From NCBI GenBank assembly GCA_013115135.1, contig JABANP010000005.1, forward strand, positions 186,001 to 250,000: a DNA stretch of 64,000 nucleotides, written 5' to 3'. Below are positions 45,325-60,680 of this stretch, in pieces (positions within the stretch are counted from its first letter, which is position 1; each line of letters starts with the position of its first letter). The notes beneath the pieces are model-generated. The model had not been told where the DNA came from, did not search any database, and saw only the letters and a program-made list of their open reading frames with translations. Position numbers and translations under genes: made by a program. Source of the DNA: Perkinsus olseni. Taxonomy: Eukaryota > Perkinsozoa > Perkinsida > Perkinsidae.

Positions 45325-45869
45325 GATAACAAACAAGACTAGGTGGGTACCATGGCCGCTTGAGTTCAACGGCCAGCCAGCCGACCCATTCACACCAGTG
45401 CCTGCGCCCGACTTGGACGAACAATGATCGGCCACGGCACATGCCAACTCCGGGCCAAATTCTCAGCCCTTCTCGGTCCTCAGCGGGGAGACTCCGCTTG
45501 CCGATTGAGTGCGCATGGCGGTTTGAGTGCGATTGTGAACGCCCGTCTCGTCTCCCTTTGCGATGTGCATCTCTCGTCAGACGAGACTGTTCAGTTTCGT
45601 GAAGGATTCGCTTCCGAAGAACGACGGAAACATTACTTAGCCAGAGCTTGCCACCGTCGCGAGCATCTACCGCGTTCCTCATGGACCGAATCACTGCAGC
45701 GGGCAATACCTCCAACGCGATGAATAGCTTTGAAAAGGTTTTCCTTTCGTGTTGAATAAATTGTAAGGAAGATCTATTTACTTTTAGGATAAATGCGCCA
45801 CACCCACTCAACACAACGCCCCGCTCGGCGATATGGTACACGCGTAAGAGAAAACATCCCCAATGGGGC
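45325..45869. other. Spacer upstream of copy H
   Basis: No supported gene; long frames on both strands here are probably chance. Shared motif at 45542-45554. Confidence 0.4.
45542..45554 (-). promoter_or_regulatory. Shared upstream motif, copy H
   Basis: CCCGTCTCGTCTC on the plus strand, 218 bp upstream of the copy H start. Confidence 0.42.
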
Positions 45870-46750
45870 CTATGAGTTCACGCAGGTAGCGTGGAAACCG
45901 TCGAGTTCCACAGGACTGAAGGCGCAATCGCCACCAGTCCGGCGCCGGACATTCACGACCACGTCGTAGTCATCCATATCGACTGCGTACGTCGCGACAA
46001 ATAAGAAGCAACAGAAAACCGCTAGCACTTCCATGACCGAGCCGACAAAGGGCCAGAAGAGAACCACGAGGCCCAGAATGACCGAAAAAAGTAACGTACA
46101 GCACACAAGCAGAGCTCGGACCCGTATCATCGTAGTCCATCCTCCAGTGACTTTGTAATCGACGAACAACGCACAAACCGCAACAACAACAGCCGAAACA
46201 AAGAAGGTCACGGCGAAGACAAGATGAGTAACGGGCATGCGATAGAACGGTATGCACGCCACTCCAACCATCCCGAGAATCGTAGCAAAAGTGGCAGCTT
46301 TCGTTATGGTTTGCGCTATCTGCGTCGACCGATCATCAGCGGCGATACGGTACTCCACGAAGGCTAGTCGAGCGTACGCGAACACACCGAAAAGGACTGC
46401 GGCCTAAGATCATGGACTGAACCATGCTAACTAGCGGCATTAAGCAAGGATGCAACCTCACCATTGCCATGCCGAAGGCACCGTAAATCCTTGAAGGGTC
46501 CCATTGGATAACAGTCGATATGTACAAATAGGGGTAGTCAACCTGAACTTCGGCATGAGCTCAATCGCCAACTATGCTGCGGCATGAGCGGAGCTCGTTG
46601 CTACCTGACCATGCTTGATGGCAGAGTAGTAGGCAAGAATGATGCCTCCGATTGGGAACAGGGCCTGATCGTCGAACCAGACTCACAGGACTGGGAGGAG
46701 AGAAAACCTTTCGAGCTTACGAAAAGCATCACGAGGACCCGCACGGACAT
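45870..46750 (-). CDS. FRAG1/DRAM/Sfk1-family multi-pass membrane protein
   Basis: Six-helix-type membrane protein resembling the FRAG1/DRAM/Sfk1 group (autophagy regulators and GPI/lipid-linked factors). Four exons: MSVRVLVMLF (ATG 46750), then ALFPIGGIILAYYSAIKHGQ, then VDYPYLYISTVIQWDPSRI with YGAFGMAM, then AAVLFGVFAYARLAFVEY to the end. The P-Y-I-S-x...P-x-R-x-I/V-F/Y-G pattern of the first loop is the family mark. The last exon holds four hydrophobic spans (ILGMVGVACIPFY, LVFAVTFFVSAVVVAVCAL, LLVCCTLLFSVILGLVVLFW, MEVLAVFCCFLFVATYAV) and a short tail ending HATCVNS. Introns 33-57 nt, all canonical. Confidence 0.78.
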
Positions 46751-47078
46751 GATGCTCACTGCCCGCGGGCGTGTGCTCGGGTTACCGAGTTCGCTGGACG
46801 ATCCGCCGCTCACCGGACTCGACCCGCCGCGCCTTCGTTGCATGCTGCTCTCCAGCGGATACAAAACAGAGGAAATTTTGAAATAACAGCTGCAATATCG
46901 GTAGGGCCACCTCCAATAACAGCGCAACTCTCAAAACCGGCGATGATGGAAGTCAAGGAACGCAACATCGTAACATTTGACGTCTTCTAGTTGTAGTAGG
47001 TGGAATAGTATTTTCAACTTTCATAGAAGCCTGTACTCCCCCACAGTTGTGCATAACACATTGAGCTGTCCAACCACA

Positions 47079-52924
<5,846 letters not shown>

Positions 52925-53112
52925 AAATTACGAAAGGTTACAAGTAGCCCTACGTACCCTCTAATGAACGGATGGGAATATAGGATTTTCGCGCATTGTG
53001 CATGGGTCTACCGGCCACCACCATTCCCCCAATTTTGCCGACAATAGAACGCAACCATCAAGCTGGTAACAAAGACATCTGCTGGAACATGGCTGTTGGT
53101 AAGACAACATGG

Positions 53113-54811
53113 CTAAGCAGGTGGATGAAGACTAGGGCGTGCCGCCGAGGCCCTTCTGGATCCCCCACCATATCGGGCGGCAATCAGCGACGACCGTCGT
53201 GAAGGCGGCGAGGAGGAGAACATCGGCTGCTGCACGTGAGGTTCTCCAGGCATGCGGAAGTTGTCGGAGGCAATCGAGAGCTTTCTGGACGGCGCTGCCG
53301 CTGGGGCTAGCGATGTTCGTCGGGACTGTACTACAGAGCCTCGGCGGGAACCTATGGCCGCACTTATCAGTTCAACAGGAGGAGCACGCAGCATTTGGAT
53401 GAAAGGTTCCCAGATCGAATATCCCCAACCGCATTTCTCCTACCTGAAACCGATGCTCCCCCGTTACGATAGCTAACATTGCTCGACTCGTCAGTAGCCA
53501 GCGTCTGAGCTCCGGCCAACGCCCTAGGAATACGGTTCACAGAGGGGACACCCATCCTGGTTCCTGCCCTTACGCCGCAGCATCTCGAATCCGCTGCATC
53601 TCCTCGCCACTTATCGCAGCACTAGACTTCCGGCCTGAACACACCCATTAACCCGGCCAACCCCTCCCGAGTGGGAGTACTGGCATCGTTTGGCCTTGAA
53701 TCCCCCTTCGCTGTCGAAGCCTTCACGTCCAAATGCGATGGCGTGATAGATACTGTTGGCGATACCTCTGGCACGTCCGGGTTCTCAACATCTTTAACCG
53801 GTTTAACCTAAGATTCCACAGCGCTGGACTCACGAGGTGCTCTCACCTAGACCTCGCTAAAGAGCAACATGCGAGCCCACGAGACAAACGAGACACGCTG
53901 ACAGCCTCCTTCCGGATTTGGAGAGGAATCGCCGATGCTGAATAAGCCACTTCATCGCTTTCCTTGAGCATCCGAGATATCGTCTCCGTGAAGCCCCGGC
54001 CTAGCTTGTGGGCTGTATCGTTCTTAGGCGAACTCAAATCGAGCGACTCGGCGCTACGGCGTATGCAGAGATAGATGCACCCCTGAGAGTCGCCAGAAAG
54101 GAGTCAGCAAAGCGAGCCACAGTACTAGCCTTACGCAAAATGCTAGGACAGATGCTGCTATTATGACTACAACGAGGACAGTGGAGAGACCGCCATCCCC
54201 AGAGGGATCTGAAGATATCCAACAACTCCTAATTGAACGACTCCTCAGCTCTCACCTAGCTCGGCTCCACCACCGAGACCCCCATCACCATCGGTACTCG
54301 GTCCTACTTGTGGTTGACGGCAGTACTCTCCCTGGGTGTTCCGAGCCTCTGTCTTCTTTACTATGCAGTGCGACTTATCGTTACCCTGAATATTGCAGTA
54401 CCTGATGAATAAATCGGCCTTAGTGACGACCATTACTCCAATACGGCGCTGTCCACTACCGACCACACAGATGATTCCTCAACGCATCAGACACAGCACT
54501 AGTACCGACTCCCTCACCCGACCGCTACTACCATCTGGCTTCCTCCCATACAACCTCCAGAGTGTCTTGGTAGACGTTGAGAACAATAGCGGACATCTCT
54601 TGACCAGTCCCTGAAGCATCGATTTTTACTCCTCAGTCCCAGGGCTCAGAGAAGTACGGAGTGAAGCTCCTTCACGCTGCATCTACATCTGTATCACCGG
54701 CCCGTGAGTACTACGTTGAAATACAGCCCGCACGCGTTCGTTGTAGCGGCATCCCAGTACACTAGGGATGGCCAGTCCTATGCTCAATACTCTGACCAAC
54801 GCTTTCTGCAT
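53113..54811 (-). CDS. Type I membrane protein, unrecognised family, paralogue 1
   Basis: Signal peptide MQKALVRVLSIGLAIPSVLG (ATG 54811), then CRYNERVRAVF. Ectodomain segments DTLEVVWEEARW and, after an intron, YCNIQGNDKSHCIVKK. A transmembrane helix (STVLVVVIIAASVLAFCVR) is followed, after an intron, by CIYLCIRRSAESLDLSSP and GRGFTETISRMLKESDEV. The long cytoplasmic tail is Ser/Pro/Thr-rich (VSPTVSITPSHLDVKAS) and ends in repeated basophilic kinase-type sites: SRRGSVVQSRRTSLAP, PSRRSSLI, GSRRASAARPS, stop at 53113. The same architecture is repeated in the next gene. No known family recognised; a receptor-like role is only inference. Some tail joins are tentative. Confidence 0.62.
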
Positions 54812-54922
54812 GAAGGGGATAACATACTGAAATCCGGCCCTACCAACTTTCCCGAAACTCAACATCATCATTAACGACTGCATAGTGTCCAATGGACGAG
54901 AACGCATGAACGGCATGAAGCC

Positions 54923-56620
54923 TCAGCCGAGGGAGTTCCGTCGGGAAGCAACTCCCTCATCTTGCAGGGGCTCCCTTCGTGAGTTCGAGAATCGGTCTAT
55001 GGCTAGAGGATGTACACGAGAAGGACGACGCGATGCTGCGTTGGAGGCCAAAGACCCGCGTCGCGATGATACTACGGAAGTCACCGACGACCTTCGAGGA
55101 CCTGAAAGACCGCCACTGGCCGAAGCATTGACCGAAGCAGACGACTACCACCAAGACTAGCCGAACTGCCTCCTCTCAAGTTGGCCACATCTATGCTAGA
55201 TCGCCTCTCTTGCCTGGACACAAGGCGCTAGGGAAGAAGAATTGTTATTCCCACGCGCACTCTGTTAATATGCCCTTCAGTTGCCTGTACTCCATCGTAC
55301 TCAAGCTGCCACTGGATCGCCGGCCTAGACACCAGTGCGTCGTACACGTAGGCGTCTCATGGGCACTACTACGTTTCTCGTAAAGCTCAGGCCTATACTG
55401 TTGCTCCACCGCATGACCTGCACCTGGGCCAGCCGCAGCTAGACTCAGCCAACGCCACAGTACACTTACTCGGGAGCGAACTCCGCCGTGTTTCCCGAGA
55501 GCCGACGAGCCTGACGACTGAGTGAGCCCAAATGCCGACACCGACACGTACCACTACCGCGGGTCCTTCGCCGGGCAGCGGCAACCTAGGAGTTGTTCTA
55601 ACGCTCAGAGGTTCTTCGGCCGCCTGATGACCAGCGAAGAATGGCGAGGCTTGCCGAGAGTAGTCATTACTTTGCCCGAACTCCGCACAGCAGAAGGCTT
55701 AGTTATCTTACTACCCAATCCGTCGATGTCGATCGGTGCCTCGGCGACTGGTCGGCCCATCGTTCGGTTAGTCGGCGAATCGGACAACTTCGAGCTGCTC
55801 CGCATGCAGAAGTAAACTGCTCCCTACGAGAACGACTAGCCTTGGCCAGACCAGGAGTTGCTAAACTTACAAAGAACAGGACGAGCCCACCACCGAGTAT
55901 CGAGATCAGTACAGCTGTTGGCAGTCCGCTATTGCCATCAGGTGACGCTGCAATGAAAGGTATAGATACAGGGGCGTCCTCGGAGGGAACGAGAGACTCA
56001 TCGACTGGTGGCTTACAGCGGACCGTCTCATCCGAGCTGCTGCCTTCATCGTCCAAACTGGGGCCTCCACTAATGGTCTTGCACGGGCCGAGCTCATCCC
56101 TGGCATCCTCCTTCCTTACTGTACATGCTGACTTGTCGTTGCCCTCGATTCGACAATACCTACACTCTTGTCTACGCGATTGTTATACACAGCAGGGTCC
56201 CATGCGCCGAGTTCAGTAGTATTGTTGCCACTGCGTCGTAAGTCCTCCAGACCTTGCCGAATACATCCAAGAGTGAGTTTCCTCGCGATGAACGTCCCGG
56301 ATGTAATGTACACATGCAGTATGGGTCCCTCACCGTAGTGGCGAGCTCGAGTGAGAGCACAGGACCTCGCGTACCATCTAGACTCCTCCCAAACAACCTC
56401 AAACGTATCCGTGAATACTGATGTTATGATGGCAGGCATCTCTTGATCGCTTCCTGCCAGAAGACAGGTACAGACAACGGTATTGGACTAGTGCCTTCAG
56501 CGACTGTTTACGCGGCCCCAGTCTCCTACCCGGGAAGATCGCCCAGATACGCTGGTTATAGCCACATGAAAATGCATGTTCCACGAAGTAGAGGAGAAGC
56601 ACTTTGACGAGGCAGGTCAT
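54923..56620 (-). CDS. Type I membrane protein, unrecognised family, paralogue 2
   Basis: Start ATG 56620 with signal peptide MTCLVKVLLLYFVEHAFS, then CGYNQRIWAIF. Ectodomain DTFEVVWEESRW, then YCRIEGNDKSACTVRK after an intron of about 200 nt. A linker rich in Asp/Ser/Pro leads to the membrane helix TAVLISILGGGLVLFF and, after an intron, GAVYFCMRSSSKLSDSPT. The tail continues through open exons (VEQQYRPELYEKRSSAHETP) to GPRRSSVTSVVSSRRGSLAS and SRRPSRVHPLAIDRFSNSRR, stop 54923-54925. It matches paralogue 1 in order, Cys motifs and tail style, so the pair is a tandem duplication. The exons between 55605 and 55245 are the least certain. Confidence 0.6.
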
Positions 56621-57085
56621 TCATGGCAACACACTACAGAGGACTACAGAGTGACACCAACGAATAGTAGGGCGTGCGCTGAACGATTTACGATGTTGTA
56701 ACACTTGCCGAAACTTGGAATCTTGCAATACTTGTAATGCTAGTCGCACGCGTGAAGATATGAAAAGTAAAGAGGGAAGACCCATGATGTTGGCCCAAGA
56801 TGATGCAGTGCGTCTCTGGAACTGTAACGGTGAGGAACTACTGAGACATATGATTATGCGCGGTGGCTTGCGTTCACTGGATAGGTGACAATAACCACCT
56901 TTCGGTCAACATACAGTGCTGAGTCAGGCTTGAAATCTCGGAAAGTATCGGATGACCCGTACGATACCTCGACTATTTGCTGTTCCTCTTAACTCGTTAA
57001 TTTGAGACCCTCGAGCGGGTAACTAACCGCCTCATCTGCCCGACAGACTCCTGATTCAGAAGTCTACTCTACGGTTTTTGGAGTC
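56621..57085. other. Spacer with a possible third remnant of the type I family
   Basis: A minus-strand frame near 56645-56735 reads YCKIPSFGKCYNIVNR, close to the YC-x-I-x-G-x-x-K-x-C motif of the two genes downstream. No signal peptide or membrane helix is found with it. Otherwise nothing is seen here. Confidence 0.35.
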
Positions 57086-57470
57086 ATGAATGGTGTAGTA
57101 CCAGTTGCTCTCGCCCTAATGGCTACTGCCCAGCTGGTTTGGGACGACAGCGGTGTATGGAGGACAGCCACTACACGTAAGAGGCACCGCGAAGAGTACT
57201 TGTTGAGTATCTAAGCTTCTTTCAAGGTGATGATAACCACGACCAGGCGATTTTCTGGTTCCCAATCAAGGATCCCTCGAGGTTCCAAATCTATGCTCGG
57301 CTGATTGAGAGACTTGCTCGGCTTCATTTCGGGCCTACTGCGGTGAATGGCAGTCCGGACAGAATTCGATCCACTTTCCGGGAAGACTCTGGCAGTGATT
57401 ATATAATATTTCAGTGAGTTCCTGTCAACTGCTCCATCCGCAGGGTCCCTGGTCCACCAGCTCATTGTAG
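57086..57470 (+). CDS. Small secreted protein
   Basis: ATG 57086 gives a signal peptide MNGVVPVALALMATAQ, then LVWDDSGVWRTATT. A ~50-nt intron (gtaaga...tcaag) joins to DDNHDQAIFWFPIKDPSRFQ, IYARLIERLARLHFGP, RIRSTFREDSGSDYIIF. A 47-nt intron (gtgagt...tccgcag) leads to GPWSTSSL and TAG at 57468-57470. About 105 residues. Not recognised. It is transcribed opposite to the type I membrane pair. Confidence 0.55.
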
Positions 57471-57615
57471 TCCGTTGAATTGCTTCCTCCTATAAGGATT
57501 AACGTGGCATTCAACGCCGCGAGTTTGGCGACCAGAGGACCATGATCTGGTTTTCATCTTTGTCGCCAGAGCACCTTCGTACATCTGGATCCCGGAGTAT
57601 CGGAATTTGATCACC

Positions 57616-57673
57616 CGTGGCATCATGCCACGAGATTCGTGGCACGAATCGCACGATTCATGCCACTGGCATG
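57616..57673. repeat. Three consecutive perfect hairpins
   Basis: CGTGGCAT-c-ATGCCACG (57616-57632), GATTCGTG-g-CACGAATC (57634-57650) and CATGCCA-c-TGGCATG (57659-57673). They reuse the GTGGCA/TGCCAC core and each has a one-base centre. Confidence 0.92.
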
Positions 57674-57775
57674 GACAGCTACGGTTCGTCTCCGATGTGG
57701 CATGCGGGGCTACTCACATTACGTTGCTTGTGGTCTCTCGTCAGGCCTCTCCCTGACCTGCCAGTAGCTCTCGCT

Positions 57776-58181
57776 ATGGCACCCCCACAAAAGCAGTACA
57801 GGACGGAAAGTGGGGGACGGTGGAAATGCGGCGTGGTGTATAGAGCCGGAACGGATACTGCCGATCCGTCGGTGTCCGACGCGGTACGGGCGTACAAGGT
57901 GTTGGGCCAGAACTTCACCGATGCAGTACAAGAAGATGGTGGCTGCGTAGATAACGGCTTACACCGTCTTTTACATGTGAGCTAGTAGATTTTCCTGGGT
58001 CTGGCCGAGTTGTCCTTCTCATCAGGCTGCGCAGCGTACAATGGCGGACTCTTCCGTTGTTGCGCTCTTCAGAGCAGCGGTTGGGATCCGACCTCCTGAA
58101 CGCGTGTTGGCTCCCGTTGCCGCTTATGCCGAAGCAAGAGACCGATCGACTCAGCGAAAGGAGGTTGGTCATGAGCTATAG
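57776..58181 (+). CDS. Unknown small protein
   Basis: ATG 57776 starts MAPPQKQYRTESGGRWKCGV, then VYRAGTDTADPSVSDAVRAY and DAVQEDGGCVDNGLHRLLH. An intron of about 63 nt (gtgagc...gcgcag) joins to RTMADSSVVALFRAAVGIRP and VAAYAEARDRSTQRKEV, stop TAG 58179-58181. Upstream in-frame ATGs exist within the hairpin-bearing stretch. No family recognised. Confidence 0.45.
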
Positions 58182-58190
58182 TTCGTAATC

Positions 58191-58651
58191 TTGTACGAGT
58201 GTTTCCCCATGGCATGTGTCGTTCACTCACGAGTGTTGAACTATAACTCAAATCATTTTCCCCTCGTTCTTAGCTGGGCCCAACTCCCGGCCGAGGTCTG
58301 GATCGCATGTTCGCCGATTGTCGCGCAGTCGCAGTCCGCGCCGCAGCCGCAGCCGCAGCCGCGAAGAGCACTGGATGCGGGGTGACCCAGGTGTAAGTAG
58401 TCCCGTATGAGAGACAGAGATATTCAAAACTATCGCAAATGCTACCCACTGCGCTACTTCATTGGTAGCAGCTCTCACTCCTCCCGCTCTCCTTGGTTCA
58501 GTCACAGCACGCTGAGGCTCAAGACCCGATCCCCTGGGATCAGCTCGAAGAGAGTACAACAGTGCTGTGGGATACCGTGGGTCAGAGGCCAGGAGCGTCG
58601 CCGCGGCCCGTTCTGCCACCTGGGGAGACCCCGGACGTCGTCGGTCGATAA
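58191..58651 (+). CDS. Unknown Pro/Gln-rich protein
   Basis: Two exon-like frames: VWIACSPIVAQSQSAPQPQP with a (CCGCAG)n tract near 58345, and DPIPWDQLEESTTVLWDTVG with PGASPRPVLPPGETPDVVGR to TAA at 58649-58651. They need an intron between about 58383 and 58490. A minus-strand frame (58248-58619) overlaps and cannot be excluded. Confidence 0.3.
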
Positions 58652-60680
58652 TCCTTTCATTCCTTCACCCGTGCACTTGCCGCAGAGAACAGAGCCCAGG
58701 GATCCCTATTTCTACACGAGAAGACACTAGAGGCCCACTTATTGAGGTAGTAGCGAAAACTCTCATCGACCGTTGACACTGTTCCATTGCCCGTATTCTA
58801 TGTAGCTCGTTGGCTTACCTGTAGGTGTGCATTGACAACACTGACGTTCGTGGACGCGGCTCTCGGTGTGAAGTCAAAAACGCGATGCACTTTCTAAACG
58901 TCAAGTTTTTCGAGTGACAACTACCGCTCTGCTTGCAACCTTCCTGCAACTCCAGCCTGAGCCTGAATCTCAAGTGTTGGTATTCTTGCGATACAAATTT
59001 GGGACCAAACGTTGCAGCTTGTACATTCTCCAAGCCTACGATAGCGTGCTGAGTTAGTTTCGTGCCCATGCGAGACTCGCATTGCGAGGTTTACAGTAAT
59101 AGTCCTGCATTTAGACGAACGAGAGTTTCGTTACGAAACCGTTGTGGTTACATCTTTCACAATTGCAGTGACAATGTGAAGATGTTGATCACTATCACTG
59201 TAATTGTGAAGATTTTCACTATTATAGTAATTATTACTAAGTAATAGTGAATAATATTCATCAAACCGGCCCGGTTTGAATTAATCAGATTAGTCTAACT
59301 TCGTGTGTGAACTTTCCCGCTTGTCCCACTCGAAATTCACGGGCTCTCCCGGCTGTCGTGAGCTGCAGGGACCCAGGCTCTCGAGTGAGGTGAGCCAGTG
59401 CCTCAGAGCTACTGTATGCGAGAGGTCAAGGTAGTGTACGTATATCACGTTTAATTCTACATTTCATCGGCAGGGCCGCCATGATCGCAGTGCGATCCGG
59501 GGATGAGTCGCCCAGACGACAGAGATCGGACTCGGTTCAACGTTCAAAGGAGTTTCACCCATGTTATGCAAAACGCTAGAGTAAAACGCATAACGCAACG
59601 CGAAATGGCTGATATTAGAGGTCAGAACGCGAAAAAACGTCCAGGTGTTGAACATATCGTCATCTGTAACGCGTTGCAACAACGCGTGAGGGCAAATCAC
59701 ACTGCTATCACAATTAACAGCATCAGAAGGAATTTAGCTGATAGGAACTAAGCTGCAGGCTTAGTACCAGTTTGTTGATGGAGGGAATCGAAATCAATGG
59801 AAATTCTGATTCAGAATATCTGAGAACGCAAACCATCCTGAGAGGCTTATCCCCAGCTCTGCGCAAGTGAACTTCTGTTGCTTGTTTTAATGACTCAGCT
59901 ATTCTTATTTAATGAGTTATTCTCGCGTTGTGTGTGTTTAACACGTTTAACATTTCGCGTAACGCGGTAAACGCATAATGACGCGTTATTTCGTTAGCGG
60001 TTTACGCGTGCGTTATGACGCGAAGTGTTGTTGCAACACAACACATCGCGTACTTCGCGAAGAACACATCGCGTTTAACTGTTTTACGCGTTAAACAGGT
60101 GAAACTCCAAAGCAGTGATTCGAAGTCACATGACTGGGGGGCCCCTACTAGGGGGCCACTACAAGCGGCTCGGAGAAAAGCGCCACTTCTGAAGCGGTGT
60201 CTATTCAGAATTGGCCGTCTCGTGCCTGTGTATTATCTTTTCGCGGTCTGTAGACCATCTAACAGAATGAAGTAGAGGGAGGACTACAATGGAGTTGTCA
60301 GGCTATGTTCCTCTCGTCAAAGCAATGAACCGTGGGAATATACCGTGTTCAAGAATGAATCACGATTTTCTTACGAACGTTTAGTTGTCATTCAATGAGT
60401 ATTATTCATCGCACTAGGCAGGACGGGACTCTCCTCCGCGCAGCTCGTGCTTGTCCTGCTGTATTATTTAAGTTCCGTTCGCTCAGCTCGGCAGGATTCA
60501 TTCCGAGGGATTTCTGTAGCACCATTGAACTCTGTTCTCCGACTAATCGGGGAGACTCATTCTCCACATCTGACGCTTTCCTAGCTGCGCCCAACGGATT
60601 TGAGTTCGCAGTCTGACGGACGGGGAGGAACGCCACCGAAGGGGGGGTCGAAAAAAAAGCTACTGCAAGTGCCTGCTTAC
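58652..60680. other. Two-kilobase gene-poor, AT-rich, hairpin-rich stretch
   Basis: No convincing gene. It holds long inverted repeats at 59125-59251, five ACGCGT sites between 59669 and 60091, a further palindrome GTGTTGT-tgcaac-ACAACAC (60026-60045) and an AGGGGGCC/GGCCCCT hairpin near 60142. Opposed frames at 60395-60693 are of equal merit and not assigned. Confidence 0.5.
59125..59251. repeat. Nested long inverted repeats
   Basis: GTTTCGT-t-ACGAAAC (59125-59139); CACAATTGCAGTGA (59158-59171) against TCACTGTAATTGTG (59195-59208), 14 bp with one mismatch; TTCACTATTA (59215-59224) against TAATAGTGAA (59242-59251), enclosing AGTAAT-t-ATTACT. Confidence 0.9.

Noticed and set aside
54885..55160. 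Plus-strand ORF of 91 codons, charged
   Set aside because: It is the antisense of the RRxS-rich tail of type I membrane paralogue 2, whose composition matches paralogue 1.
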